Source: Semisulcospira habei
Lineage: Eukaryota > Mollusca > Gastropoda > Semisulcospiridae
Direction: 5' to 3'
Assembly (NCBI GenBank): GCA_036245525.1
Contig: BTPG01000008.1
Location: 30,072,731 to 30,136,730, forward strand
DNA: 64,000 nucleotides
In this document: in pieces, positions 22,114-32,891 of the stretch
Numbering within the stretch: the stretch's first letter is position 1
Layout: each line of letters opens with the position of its first letter
Translations under genes and position numbers: made by a program
The notes under the pieces: generated by a model
Seen by the model: only the letters and a program-made list of their open reading frames with translations
Database searches by the model: none
What the model was told of the DNA's origin: nothing

Positions 22114-22180
22114 GCAAGAGGCATAGATTCTCAAGGGCCCCTGCAGGATGCAGGGGCCCAAGGGATTCTGGGCCTCTGGC
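22114..22180. repeat. B hairpin
   Basis: GCAAGAGGCATAGATTCTCA opposite AGGGATTCTGGGCCTCTGGC. The apex is GGGCCCCTGCAGGATGCAGG. Confidence 0.75.
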
Positions 22181-22580
22181 TGAGGAGATCAACCCAATCT
22201 GCATCGTCAGGTCGATGAAAGTCCTCAGGGTTCAATCCACTGGCGTACAATGGGTTTGTTGGTATGCATAAAATAACGATTGGCCGTGTACATTGCAAAA
22301 CTCACTTTGTGTTTTTGGCGCCTGGAATTGTTATGCCTTGGCTTTTAGGGCAAGAGCGCCCTTGCATCTTTTTCGTTCAAAGCGCCAACTGAGCCAAATA
22401 TCTGAAAATCTGTTTAAAAGCAGTTCTTAACGCTGCGTTAAGTTGCGGGGGATTGATTAACCACAATAGCTCATCGGCAGTCAGAAACCAGCTTTGTGTT
22501 TTCAGGGGCGCTGTGAGGTATTTTGTTATGACTCTAACACGTAAACGCCATGTCAGTAAAGGCAAAAAAACATTAAGACC
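22181..22580. other. No feature seen
   Basis: Intergenic-like. A CAGTCAGAAACCAGC segment shows no known repeat. Confidence 0.4.
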
Positions 22581-22795
22581 ATTTAAACTATTTAGCCACA
22601 AATCCCTACAGCAGAAGACGAATGGACCATGATAATTCAAAGGTAGTGCCAGATGAGCTTGGCGCCTTCAGGCGCCAAGCTCATCTGGCACTACCCTTGA
22701 ATTATCATGGGTCGATCCATCTACTGCAACAGATGCATATTCCTTAACTAGCACTTCCGAAATAAGGTCTTGGGGTTATTAAATGAATTCAGTTT
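22581..22795. mobile_element. A element, ends decayed
   Basis: Core 22611-22727 with arms from GCAGAAGACGAATGGACCAT. The apex is GGCGCCTTCAGGCGCC, and GATGAG pairs with CTCATC. TTTAGCCACAAATCCC and TCTTGGGGTTATTAAA are the weak ends. Confidence 0.78.
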
Positions 22796-22936
22796 AAAAA
22801 AGACAAGAAAACGAAATTGGCATTGTGTTACAATGGAAAGGGCAGCACCCTTCCACTACCACGTTGTGTCAATCTCTGTGTCTGCAACAGTTGAAGCTGG
22901 AAGTCAAACAGGTTGAGACAGCTCCTTTATCGCTAA

Positions 22937-23100
22937 GAAATGACCAACAACGAAAGGAACACACTTAGAAAGGGCCAGTACAACACACTAAATTGTGTTG
23001 TACTCGGCCTTTTCTAAGAGTGTCATTTCATCTTGTTTGTTTGAATTTCTTCGCCCTCCATTTTACACGCTTGGCAGTGACCTTTCAGTCTGGATCAGTT
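22937..23100. mobile_element. F element
   Basis: GAAATGACCAACAACGAAAG, arms to 23022 around CACTAAATTG. The distal end is ACACGCTTGGCAGTGACCTT. Confidence 0.8.
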
Positions 23101-23319
23101 ATCACTGATTGTGTTGGCTTTCATTGACTTCCAATGCCCCGATAACCTTTCCGTGAGCAAAGGGCCTTCAGGCAGATGTCGACCTTATAACTATTAGTGC
23201 AGTATGGGCGGACACGAAAATAGTCGTCTTTCTCAGATAGAATGGTTTGGCGGAAGAAAAAAAAAAAATGCTGTTTTCCACATTGTACCAACGAAGGCCT
23301 TCCACCACAGTGACGATGT

Positions 23320-23382
23320 TGACCATTTTGGGTGTCAGGAATCATCGCGACTAAAACCGCTGCCGACGCCCAAAGGGTTAAT
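23320..23382. repeat. H element right half
   Basis: CAGGAATCATCGCGACTAAA, then GCCCAAAGGGTTAA. Confidence 0.6.
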
Positions 23383-23483
23383 GTCATTCAATCTGACATT
23401 TTTGACCTCTCCGAAGGGTAGCAGGCGTACATGCTGGGGTCAGAGACGCTTTGCACCTAGAGAAATGTTTTCTCGAAGTGTAC

Positions 23484-23923
23484 CGATGGAGAGTATTTAT
23501 TTTTCTAGTCAGTGTAGAACAAGGTCTTGTCATATACAGAACACATACCAAGGGTAATTGACTCAGCAGTGTACAGACAAACGGTTAGACCCCCTGCTCC
23601 CTCCTCACAATCAGGCACCTAATCGCCAGCCCTTAGAAAAATACGCAGGCAAATAACAAGGCGATCATGTACTTTAGGCAAATACCAAGACGATCATATA
23701 CATAGAGATTTATTTGATCGCCTTGTTATAAATATACCGGCGTATTTTTCTGTCGGCTGGCGATTGTGTACCTGATAGGAGGGGGGCATGGGATCTAACC
23801 ATTAGTCTGTCCAGAGCTGAATAATTCCCCTTGGGTACTGTTCCACCAGAGCTAGCCTCACCTACCTGGTTTGCCTGTTATACAGTGATTCGAGAAAAAT
23901 AAATACTCTTCAATTATACTCAT
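23484..23923. mobile_element. Family M foldback, about 440 bp
   Basis: The outer arms GAGTATTTATTTTTCTAG/GAGAAAAATAAATACTC, middle arms ACCAAGGGTAATTGACTCAG and inner arms AATCGCCAGC...GCGATCA are mirrored on the right. The centre has a second GCGATCATGTACTTTAGG block. A right-half copy lies at about 38392-38530. Confidence 0.72.
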
Positions 23924-24009
23924 CGCTAAAACGCATTTCTGTACCGCAACCTGTGGGTAAGCGTGGCCGGGCACGCTGAACTTTTTGCAGCCTAGATATA
24001 GACCCAGTT

Positions 24010-24210
24010 TCACCCAAAGACCGCAGATTTTAGAGGTGTCACCTTACCACTATGATCCGGCAGTTGCAGGTAATGAATCGACGATGATAATTCAAGGGTA
24101 GTGCCAGATTAGCTTGGCGCCTGATGGCGCCAAGCTAAGCTGGCACTACCCTTGAATTATCATAGTCGATCCATCTCCTGCTGTACGGATGTGGGGCAAA
24201 TGAAGTTAGC
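24010..24210. mobile_element. A element, ends decayed
   Basis: Core 24077-24170 (AATCGACGATGATAATTCAA, apex CGCCTGATGGCG). The right flank ATGTGGGGCAAATGAAGTTA keeps the terminal pattern. Confidence 0.78.
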
Positions 24211-24560
24211 TTTCGAGGGGGCTCATGCGGATCTATCTCTCCTGCTAACGTCATTTTATATCCACGTCTCTTAGGCGGCTGGCTCACTTTGGCGTTAATT
24301 TAACCCTTTTAGCCCCAAGGTCCCATTTCTCAAATTTTGGAGGTGTTGCCTAATGGCTGTAGTGTACCAGTTGCAGGAAAGGACTGACCATGATAATTCA
24401 AAGGGTAGTGCCAGATTAGCTTGGCGCCAAGCTAATCTGGCACTACCCTTGAATTATCATGGTTAATCCATCTCCTGCTGTAGGGACTTGGGGCTAAATG
24501 GGTTAACAAACAAATTAGAAATACAATCTGCGACAAATAACACTTAATTTACTAATGTCA
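24207..24560. mobile_element. B remnant with an A element in its TTAA
   Basis: GGGCTCATGCGGATCTATCT, then CACTTTGGCGTTAA. After the insertion, TTAACAAACAAATTAGAAAT and TCTGCGAC continue B. Confidence 0.7.
24299..24506. mobile_element. A element with TTAA ends
   Basis: TTAACCCTTTTAGCCCCAAG to TTGGGGCTAAATGGGTTAA. The core 24373-24478 folds without a loop at TTGGCGCCAA. Confidence 0.9.
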
Positions 24561-24819
24561 GGTGATTATTTTGATTAAAAAAAAGAGTCCTTTCTGCCTG
24601 TGTTAGAACAATATCGGTGGCGGCCTACGCCGTTTAATCGGCTAATTTTAAGTTAATTTATACAACTGCTGTATACAGTCACACAACATGTCAATCTTGA
24701 AGCCAAACTACAGAGCAATTCGCAGTCTTCCGTTTCTGATTCATAACACATTCTGCTCCAGGACCGAAATCCGCAAATTTTGAAGTGGCCCCCTGAAGAC
24801 TATTACACATCTGGAAACG

Positions 24820-24919
24820 GATCGAGCGCCGTGATAGTTCAAGGGTTGTGCCAGAATAGCTTGGCGCCCTACGGGCGCCAAGCTATTATGGCACAACCCT
24901 TGAACTATCACGCTCGATC
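24820..24919. repeat. A hairpin
   Basis: GATCGAGCGCCGTGATAGTT arm; AGGGTTGTGCC pairs with GGCACAACCCT, a change present on both arms. Confidence 0.85.
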
Positions 24920-25127
24920 CATGTCTTGCCGTGGCGTATCAAAGTTGAATGAGCAAATCTGTCGTGTAGCCGCGTCTTGCTGGCCAGTAGTGTACAATGG
25001 TCATATCGGCCTTTCTGGGCCCGTGCCAACTTTGTCCAGAGATCATTACTCTGACAGCAGCACAGCACCGTAACTTGCTGCATAAGGGGTCAGCTTCGCT
25101 ATGGTTTTAAAACTCTATCCATATTAG

Positions 25128-25360
25128 TGAATCCAGACCGCAGGCTCGGGCTGATCGTTGCGTCATTATTCCTAACACCAGTTTACCCGTGGTGTTAGGA
25201 GCAATGACGCAAGTCATAACGTTTACTGTCAAGCGTGTACAATGCAAGGAAATTCCCAACAAAGAAAGAAACACGCTTTAGGGAGTACATGTACAACACA
25301 ATTTTACAACAGTTGTACTTGTTGTTTCTCAGCGTGTATCTTTTGTTGCTGGAAACCACT
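25128..25360. mobile_element. F element with an inserted N palindrome
   Basis: GAATCCAGACCGCAGG begins F. The palindrome 25155-25213 (TTGCGTCATTATTCCTAACA) interrupts it. F arms CCCAACAAAGAAAGAAACAC then run to 25353. Confidence 0.7.
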
Positions 25361-25464
25361 GTCCATCTTTGTGGTCATGAATCAGCAGTTCATTTGGCTT
25401 GGAACACTTGAAAGTCCACTGTACTCAATGGGTCCAGTCCACACTTTCTTTGAAATAATTTTGC

Positions 25465-25672
25465 TTAACCCGTTTAGCCCCAAGGCCCCACAACAAGAGA
25501 TTGATTGACCAAGATAATTCAAGGGTAGTGCCAGATTAGCTGGGCACCTGAAGGCGCCAAGCTAATCTGGCGCTACCCTTGAATTATCATGGTCAATCCA
25601 CCTCCTGGAACTGGTACATAGTTCAACACTTCCAAAATCTGGGAAATGCACTCGTGTGGCTAAAAGGGTTAA
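25465..25672. mobile_element. A element with TTAA ends
   Basis: TTAACCCGTTTAGCCCCAAG to TGGCTAAAAGGGTTAA. Core 25503-25598. Confidence 0.9.
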
Positions 25673-25885
25673 CCCGTTTAGGGCCAGCTGACGCAGACTG
25701 TGTTTCTGCAATCTTCCTTCATTCAAGATTGAAAAACGCTAGATGCCCCAGGACCTTGGTTGTGGTGTCAACAAGAGGCAAGAAGTATAGATCCTCATGA
25801 GCCCCCGCAGTTGTGAAGACTCACGAGGATCTATACCCCTTGCAGCTTGGTGGTGTTCAAATTCTGTCAGCACTAAATGGGTTAA
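25669..25885. mobile_element. B-type element sharing a TTAA
   Basis: TTAACCCGTTTAGGGCCAGC to AGCACTAAATGGGTTAA. The core 25779-25845 has diverged apex and arms. Confidence 0.85.
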
Positions 25886-26110
25886 TAAGTAACTTGTGTT
25901 GGAACCGGCAACAAGAAAAATAATTGTGTCCCTGCATTTTGCTGTATCTGAAGTTCACTGCATTGTAGGTATGTCCTGGGTATATGCAGTTTGCTAAGGT
26001 TTAACTCATTCTAAACATGCCTCATCTGGATACGCGACTTTATGAGGCGTCTTGAGTATGATAAATGTATACTTCTTAGTCAGGTCCCCAGTAGCCAAAT
26101 ATCTTCGAAC

Positions 26111-26205
26111 CCACGAGGCGGGTGTGTGGGGGAGGGGGAGGGGTGGGCCTGGGGAGGTGGAGGGGTTGGGAGGGGGGGTTGGGTGGGTGGGGGGGTGAGG
26201 GGCGG
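26111..26205. repeat. G-rich low complexity
   Basis: GGGTG/GGGAG repeats. ORFs on either strand here are artefacts. Confidence 0.85.
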
Positions 26206-26442
26206 ATGGTCAAATACACAATATACCACGAACACAAAACATAACGAGATTGACCCACTGCGCAGCAATGCTGTTGCACTCATTTAATAGTGCCGATCAC
26301 ATTTCGCGCGGCTTTTTCTCCAGCCACACATTGCGGGATTAACTGTGGCAGACTAAAACAACCTTCATACCTCACTCTTTTACCGGCGACAAACTGACTG
26401 CACTTTACTTGTGCTCAACTACGCTTGTATTGCTGTGTGTGA

Positions 26443-26536
26443 ATCGACCATGCTAGCGCAAGGGTAGTGCTTATTCTGCTTGGCGCCGCAGGCGCCAAGC
26501 TGAACAAGCACTACCGTTGTGCTAACATGGTCGGTC
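26443..26536. repeat. A hairpin, strongly altered but still paired
   Basis: ATCGACCATGCTAGCGCAAG opposite CGTTGTGCTAACATGGTCGG. The inner GTGCTTATTC mostly pairs with GAACAAGCAC. Confidence 0.8.
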
Positions 26537-27155
26537 AGTCCATCTATCCCGGTTGGCGTTGGAATCGAAAAGAGCTACTCTGTGATCGAGCAGGCAAAGC
26601 TGGACTGTGATCCAATGGGGATTTGCTCTTGCCTTAGGCACCCGAAGGCCGGTGGCGTACCAGCAGTGATTGGGGGGAAAAGGAACTAGCTTTTTTATTC
26701 ACCAGCCACTTAGCTATCGGTTTGTTGTGCTGCTTTACCGCGGGATTAAGCGCGAAGGGCCGGATTACTGAAACTTGTGTTGTGAACAGCTGGGGGAGGC
26801 CCCCGTGGTTAGCAAATGCGTTCAGCAGATTTATGGGGCCACATCTGTTTGTGAATGCTGTGCCTCGGAAACAGGTTTCAAATAATATTTTAGCAGATTT
26901 TGTTTTAGTTACTACACACGACCGGCTTCATTTCAAGTTTCTGTGTTCGACTGGTCAGTAGTGCTGTCTCGACATGCTAGTCATGCACTACCCATGAGCT
27001 GGCAGGTAACACAATTTTGTCACTGAGCAGTCAAATTTAATCTATATTTCACGTCGTGCACGTAGTGCTTCCTAGCGTAATGTGTCTCGAAACGTGTATG
27101 GAATAGAGCTGTTGACTGTTTTAAGTCACTCTTAGAACACCACTGCATGACTGAG
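26537..27155. other. No feature seen
   Basis: Non-repetitive. One 79-codon open frame at 26722 has no recognisable motif or splice context. Confidence 0.35.
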
Positions 27156-27390
27156 ATCCGGCCATGATACGTCAAGGGTAGTGTCAGAATAGCTCGATCA
27201 CATGCATCGTTGCGAAATCGATTACCTCTATAAAACGGGTAGTTTGAAATAGCACAGTTGTCACCTAACAGCACAACTGTGTTATTTCCTACTACCCGTT
27301 TTATAGGTGATCATCACATGCCTGTGACTGACCTCGCTGACTGAGAAGGCACCAAGCTAATTGACACCACTCGTGAACTGTCATGGTCAT
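27156..27390. mobile_element. A hairpin split by an O palindrome
   Basis: A left half (GCCATGATACGTCAAGGGTA, 27163) and right half (GACACCACTCGTGAACTGTC, 27361) flank a palindrome at 27196-27321 with arms TATAAAACGGGTAGTTTGAA and CACAGTTGT. Confidence 0.75.
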
Positions 27391-27642
27391 TTTATCGCCA
27401 GCAAATTGTATACACTTGTTAGGAGACAGCTGTATAACTTTATGTTCGTGAAGTCGGCAGGCTTCAATTCTGACTGTGCAAACTACAGAGATTGTTGGAT
27501 ACGAGAATTTAACCTGGTCGCCGTTGGATTCGTCAACTCCATTGTATGTGTTGAAAGCAAGCGGTGGGTGTAATTTAAAAGTGAGGACATCGCTTGCGTG
27601 TCCGTCACTGTGTGACATTCGGCAGTAGAGGAGTATAAACTG

Positions 27643-27667
27643 GGTATTATTATTATTATTATTATTA

Positions 27668-27724
<57 letters not shown>
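27643..27724. repeat. (TTA)n microsatellite
   Basis: About 27 units with one TTG. Confidence 0.93.
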
Positions 27725-27726
<2 letters not shown>

Positions 27727-27991
27727 AATGGCCGTGGCCCGTTTACCCTCGCCATGCTATCAACACGCTGTCCAGCCCGTAGTAACGGCGCACCCTGCCT
27801 ACAGAGGACACATTCTGCACACCATGTAGGTTTCAACTGCAGGTTTCTACTTGCAAAAGTGTATAGTTTCTGAAATATTTGAAGTTTGCCCTTGCTGGCA
27901 TGTACGTTTCTATCTGACAAGGGCATTGTTTGTTGACCTTTTATCCCCCTAATGTTTGCTTGTAGAACTATTTGCAAGGTTCTGTGGTATT

Positions 27992-28101
27992 GACCTTTTG
28001 GGTGTTGGTAGCGGCTTTTGTCGCGATGATTCCTTCAGGAATCACCGATCACGACAAAAAAAAAAAAAAAAAAAAAAAAACCCGACAGACAAAGGGTTAA
28101 G
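27992..28101. mobile_element. H element with A-run
   Basis: CCTTTTGGGTGTTGGTAGCG, apex GATTCCTTCAGGAATC, then a run of 26 A (28055-28080), then CGACAGACAAAGGGTTAA. Confidence 0.7.
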
Positions 28102-28344
28102 TGTTTGCGGCAGATGCGATGACGCAGTGTCAATAGTGGACTTTCTTGAACTCGTAGTGTGTGAGGTAGAAACTTTTAGTCAGAAGGCTTTGTTTTTTTT
28201 TTAATGAAAAAAAAAAAAAACCCACAAAAAAACCCAAACAAACAAAAACAACAACAACAAAACAACAGCAACAAAACAGCAAGAAGCAGTTGTAAAAAAA
28301 TATTAACATAAATTTCGCTTCTGTATGTCCGTACCCGGTGTCAA

Positions 28345-28564
28345 ACCCTTGACTGCCGAGGCAAGGCAAACGCTACCCATCTGCAAGAGACATAAATCCT
28401 CATGAGCCCCCGCATTCGCGGGGGCTCATGAGAATTTATGTCTCTTGTTAGTCCTGTGTTCTTTGTGCCCACGTTTGGTCCCATTTCATTCTTCACGCGA
28501 ATGTCAGTCAGTGTGCAATGGCTTCAGACGCGAAATCTGCGTCCACTGACAGTCAAGGGGTTAA
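28345..28564. mobile_element. B element
   Basis: CCCTTGACTGCCGAGGCAAG to CTGACAGTCAAGGGGTTAA. Core 28383-28447, with GAGACATAAATCC paired to GAATTTATGTCTC. Confidence 0.82.
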
Positions 28565-28601
28565 ATGTGCTTTGTATTATAATAGGCCTTGTACACTGCA
28601 T

Positions 28602-28604
<3 letters not shown>

Positions 28605-28669
<65 letters not shown>
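28605..28669. repeat. (GT)n microsatellite
   Basis: About 32 dinucleotide units. Confidence 0.94.
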
Positions 28670-28672
<3 letters not shown>

Positions 28673-28769
28673 AATTTGTGATTTAGGACCATACTGCTTG
28701 GAGCAGTAAGGTACAACATCACAAACAATCACAATTTCTTATTTGTGCTTTCATTTATTTGGTCCTGGA

Positions 28770-28834
28770 CACCCCCCCCCCACCCACCCCCCCACCACCA
28801 CCTTTCCCCCCCCCCTCCCCCCCCCCCCACCCCA
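28770..28834. repeat. C-rich low complexity
   Basis: C-runs with scattered A/T. Confidence 0.88.
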
Positions 28835-28951
28835 AATTTGCCTTCTGCACCTTCAGTTCCCTCAAAGTCATTATCACTGAACAACTTCTTCCCGTCAGTC
28901 GATAATTTTTTCAATGTGGCCAATCCGTAGGACTCCTCGTGACGTTTCTGA

Positions 28952-29019
28952 GTGTGCTGGGCTGTGATTTTGGACATTACGGCTCAAATCCGTAAGGCCC
29001 AAAATCACAGACCAGCACA
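28952..29019. repeat. D hairpin upstream of a host exon
   Basis: GTGTGCTGGGCTGTGATTTT opposite AAAATCACAGACCAGCAC. It ends 95 bp before the exon at 29115. Confidence 0.85.
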
Positions 29020-29114
29020 TATTTTCAGAATAAAATGCAAAGTAAATATTTGTCAGAACAAAATTTCATCCTGTGTGACGTGATTTTTATAGTCGATGAC
29101 CATTCTATTTTCAG

Positions 29115-29315
29115 ACTAGCAAACAAGCCCCGCAGCCCTCCGGACTCCGCAGGCTCCGTGACCTTTGCCGATGTCTCGGATACGTCAGAGAAATGCTCCA
29201 CCCCCTACCGCCTTCCCCGCATCTCCCCCCGCACCCCTTTCTCAGACGACGGCGTTGTCTCCCCTGAGGTAGACGAAAAGGTGTGGGGGCGCTTCGGGTA
29301 TGAAGACGTCATAAG
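29115..29315 (+). CDS. Host gene exon a (internal), unknown protein
   Basis: This is an internal coding exon of a spliced gene I do not recognise. It follows an acceptor TATTTTCAG and ends at a donor AAG|GTGAGA. The exon is 201 nt: one base completes a codon begun upstream, 66 codons are open, and two bases (AG) are carried over. The residues are rich in Pro, Ser and Asp, with no domain I can name, and end ...GRFGYEDVI. The carried bases AG plus the first base A of the exon at 36419 make Arg, so the reading phase continues exactly. I could not find the preceding exon; it may be small or lie left of the window. GC content is clearly higher than the surrounding intron. Coding status is supported by splice sites and phase, and the function is unknown. 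Confidence 0.72.
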
Positions 29316-29648
29316 GTGAGAGCTACAATTTACAACCATTTTATTTTTTTAAAATATTTTTCTTCAAGAGTTAAGATATTTATTGTCCTAAAGGGGATAT
29401 ATTTTGGTTACAGCTCACCGCTCATAAAAGAAAGAGGTGAAAGGATTTGTAATGAACATATATCTTTATTAAAAATAATATGCAAATTAGACAAATAAAT
29501 ACACCCCACATTTTACGTCATACATAAAACATGTAACCATTTCACATTTAAATATCACTTTAAATATCAGATTACACTACATTAGCATTCTTCCTGCACG
29601 GCGGTTTTTTTTTTTTTGTGTGTGTGTTTGTTTTGTTGTGTTGTGATT

Positions 29649-29733
29649 TTAACCCATTCGTGATGTGCCGCATCCGGATTCACTGAAAAAAAGCCGCGAA
29701 TCCGACGAATACGACGTGTATCGAATGTGTTAA
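29649..29733. mobile_element. E element with TTAA ends
   Basis: TTAACCCATTCGTGATGTGC to GTGTATCGAATGTGTTAA; the inner CCGGATTC/GAATCCG arms are partly decayed. Confidence 0.8.
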
Positions 29734-29799
29734 CTCCGCGGTGACGCTTCAAGAACCGGTGGTGCTTACTAACGCTATCAACCCCTTTACTGCCGAGAA

Positions 29800-31013
29800 G
29801 CACTGCATATCATCACCGGCGCAATGAGATCCACGCCAATTGAAAAGATGGAAGAGACAACAGGCATCCCACTCCTGCGCATGAGAAGAGATTGCAAAGC
29901 CTTGATACAATCCACAAAGGTTAAGTCTTCCAAAGACCATCCTATGAATGCAAGGATGAAACAGTCAACCTCAGGGAGACTAAAAAGATCAAGCTTTGTG
30001 AAGGAGACGACAGCTCTGCAGAGAAAACACCAGACAAAGCTCCCTGCGCAGGTAGAGGCTCTGAATCCTGCTAGTGACCTTCCACCCTGGGAAAGTAAGC
30101 CAGAAAACATCACCAGCTCTTCCACAGTACCCTACATCACCACCAAAGATAAGCACAGCACTGTGAGCAAGAAAGCCCTGACACTGGCCATGCTCGAAGA
30201 AAAGTATCCCCAGGAAGCATGGATACGGGCATACACCGATGGATCAGCCACAGATGCAGTTCAGAATGGAGGGGCTGGGGTGTACATTCAGTACCCAAAC
30301 GGAAAATGGCAGGCAGAGCCAGTATCAACAGGCCTGCACTGCACAAATTACAGAGTGCTGAGGTGGAAGCCCTGGTCCGCGCTGCAAACACCCTTAGTGG
30401 CACTGCAGACCCTGATACCCAGATTGTCTTCCTGACTGATGCCATGTCTGTCCTTGAGGCAGCAACAGCAAGCAAACTGCCACGTCTACAAATGGCACTG
30501 CAAAACATCAAGTGCACCAGACTGGCGCTGCAGTGGATCCCTTCACACTGTGGCATCTACGGCAATGAAGAAGCTGACAGAATGGCAAAAGTGGGCGCAG
30601 AGAAAGAACAAGACGAAAACGGAGTCAGCTTCACAGAGATGAAGACCATCATTAAGTCTGTGTACAGACCACCACAACGGCCCCTAGACAGGTGCCATCA
30701 GCTGTCCAGACAAGAGCAGGTGACCATCTTCCGTCTGAGGACCGGGCACAACCGACTCAATTTCCACCTGCACAGACGCTTTCACCTCGTGCCATCCCCC
30801 CTGTGCCCTTGTGGAGAAGCAGAGCAGACCACAGAGCACATCCTCCAGGACTGGGAACCACCAGCTGCTGAGGGAGGAGATATGGCCGAAGCCCGCCACT
30901 CTACAAGAGAAACTGTACGGGCCTGTGGAGGTGCTACAGAAGACCACAGATTTCATTTTGAGAGCCAAACTCCAAGTGTGACGGCGTTCGAGAAGAAGAA
31001 GAAGAAGAAGACT
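29800..31013 (+). mobile_element. 5'-truncated RNase H-bearing LINE inserted in a B element
   Basis: This is the 3' part of an I/Jockey-like non-LTR element, ending in (GAA)n (30991-31010). The repeat CCGAGAA flanks it at 29793-29799 and 31014-31020. The sequence outside rejoins into an ordinary B element (left end TGCCGAGAA, right part AAAGTGAACG...). It is therefore a clean insertion with a 7-bp target duplication. Confidence 0.82.
29824..31010 (+). pseudogene. RNase H domain and zinc-knuckle tail of LINE ORF2
   Basis: The RNase H domain of a retrotransposon polyprotein removes RNA from the RNA-DNA hybrid. Visible motifs in order are YTDGSA (30232-30249, first Asp), VEAL (Glu), LTDAMSV (second Asp) and SHCGIYGNEEAD (from 30543, His and last Asp). 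A cysteine/histidine cluster CPCGEAEQTTEHIL follows, as is common at the C-terminus of I-like and Jockey-like ORF2 proteins. The frame shifts once near 30350, between GVYIQYPNG and the Glu motif. The reverse transcriptase itself is missing through 5' truncation. The downstream Lys-rich end is the translated (GAA)n tail. Confidence 0.82.
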
Positions 31014-31414
31014 CCGAGAAAAAGTGAACGCGATCCAACTGCAAGAGGCATAGATCCTCATGAGCCCCCGCGACTGCGGGGGCTCATGAGGATCTATGCC
31101 TCTTGCTGAGACCAATTTGTATCCATATTTCTTGGACGGTGTTGGCTTTGGGTCATTGAATGAACCAAGATTTCAGAAACAAAAAACATACGTACAGTGG
31201 CATAGAAAGGGCCGGGTCATTAAATGTCAGTTTGATCGAGTCACTGTGGTTTGAGAATGACCTGATGTGTTGAAATTTCCTGTGCTAATCAATAGTTTCG
31301 CACGTGCTTTGATACCACTGTTATTTCCGTCTCGAACTGTTGGTGTGAGGATCGACCGTGAAAGTCCTTTTGTCTTGATGTGTGCTGGCACTTTGACGCC
31401 GGTGGTAATTTGTT

Positions 31415-31574
31415 TTACCCTTTGCCCGTCGGTCGCGCCTTTTGTTGTGAGGTGATTCCTGCAGGATTCGCCTCAACTAAAACAACAACAAAACAACAAC
31501 AAAAAACAAAAAAAGAAAAAAGAAAAAAAAAAAAAAAAAGAAAAAAAAAGCGCGATTGACAGCCAAAGGGTTAA
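31415..31574. mobile_element. H element with A-rich expansion
   Basis: TTACCCTTTGCCCGTCGGTC, apex ATTCCTGCAGGATTC, an A-rich tract (31479-31549), then CGATTGACAGCCAAAGGGTTAA end. Confidence 0.75.
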
Positions 31575-31749
31575 TTCTTGGCCTCAGAGAACAACTCCAT
31601 ATGAAAACTGAAGAAGCAAAAGGAAATAGAAACACATTACTTCCAGGGTTTCATAAAAAGCAAATGAAAATAAACAGCCAATTGAAATTTGCAGACGCAG
31701 GTCTATTTAGACAAGAAAAACACAGAACAAGACATTATCAGCTCCTAGC

Positions 31750-31818
31750 GCACGCTGGTTGTCTCCCTTGATTTGCTACCGCTACAGCGGTAGCATATCG
31801 CGGGAGACAACCTGTGTG
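31750..31818. repeat. C hairpin
   Basis: CACGCTGGTTGTCTCCCTTG opposite CGGGAGACAACCTGTGTG. The apex ACCGCTACAGCGGT is perfect. Confidence 0.82.
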
Positions 31819-32269
31819 ACCCTAGATCCGTCTTCAGGTGAAAATGAACATGAACCAATTGCAACCGTTTTATTTAGTGTTTTTTTTTTTCACGAGGAAA
31901 GAGAACGTGCTAGCGACGAAAATATCAAGGTATCTGTTTTGCTGATTAATTTCAAAGTTATGTAATGAAAGTTTTTTGCTGACTAGTCTATTCGATGAAC
32001 AAAGACAGGTTTTGTGGTTCGCCTGATAATGTCCCTTTTTTTTTTCACCCTCCGTGTTATGCAAGGCCGTTCGTGACAGGCGATATAATATCCTTTGGGG
32101 CAACAACAACAACAACAACAACAAGATAAAAAAAATAATAAAAAAAGATTAAAAAAAGATAAAAATTCAACTTTCGTTGACGTCTGGTGATTTGATTTTA
32201 TAGTTTAATAATTCATTGAGCAAACACCATTGCAGACTGAAATGCCCTCGTTCTTCTCTGCCGGAGGAG

Positions 32270-32345
32270 GTCAACAAGAGAAAAAGGTCCTCATGAGCCC
32301 TCTGCAGGCTGCGTGTGTTCATGAGGATCTACGCCTCAGTGTTGC
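32270..32345. repeat. Decayed B hairpin
   Basis: CAAGAGAAAAAGGTCCTCAT opposite ATGAGGATCTACGCCTC. Confidence 0.6.
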
Positions 32346-32472
32346 AGTTGGATGGCGTTGAATGTTGATGTGAATGCAGCCAGTGTGAAGTGTCCTTCCT
32401 GTCACGTTGTATTGCAATCGATCGCAACTGGGTCACAAGAGCGCGTGTTGTCTGTATTATGAACTGTTTTTC

Positions 32473-32584
<112 letters not shown>

Positions 32585-32608
32585 TCACAAAAAGAGAAAT
32601 TCCACGTG

Positions 32609-32891
32609 TTAACCCTTTCCCTGCCAACGGACGTACATTTTGTTTCGACCACGATAATTCAACGGTAGTGCTAGATTAGCTTGGCGCCTGTCGGCGCCAA
32701 GCTAATCTGGCACTACCGTTGAATTATCGTGGTCAAAAATCACAAAAAGAGAAATTGCACGTGTTTACCCGATTGTTTTCGAAATCTGCTTTCAAGAACG
32801 ATCAAAAGGCAGATCTGTCCAAAGAACATGGACATGAAGTGCCTCTTGCAGTTAGATAGCGTTCACGTTTTCTCGGCAGTGAAAGGGTTAA
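32609..32891. mobile_element. A core in B-like termini, with internal duplication
   Basis: TTAACCCTTTCCCTGCCAAC to CTCGGCAGTGAAAGGGTTAA. The hairpin 32645-32735 has CAACGGTAG paired with CTACCGTTG. AAAATCACAAAAAGAGAAAT occurs both at 32581 and 32733. A B-like CCTCTTGCAGTTAGATAGCG lies near the right end. Confidence 0.78.

Larger units (their letters stand above)
29780..31270. mobile_element. B element carrying the RNase H LINE
   Basis: Left end CCCCTTTACTGCCGAGAA; after the LINE, AAAGTGAACGCGATCCAACT and core 31041-31106. The right part has TGAATGAACCAAGATTTCAG; the exact right end is unclear. Confidence 0.75.

Noticed and set aside
26722..26961. Possible exon upstream of the host gene
   Set aside because: No good acceptor/donor pair with the needed phase (two bases carried over) was found, and composition is not clearly coding.
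27483..27977. 164-codon minus-strand ORF with a poly-Ile centre
   Set aside because: The Ile run is the translated (TTA)n tract; no coding support.
29824..31109. Intact host RNase H gene
   Set aside because: The frame is shifted, the copy has a LINE tail and target duplication, and it carries a retrotransposon-type zinc cluster.
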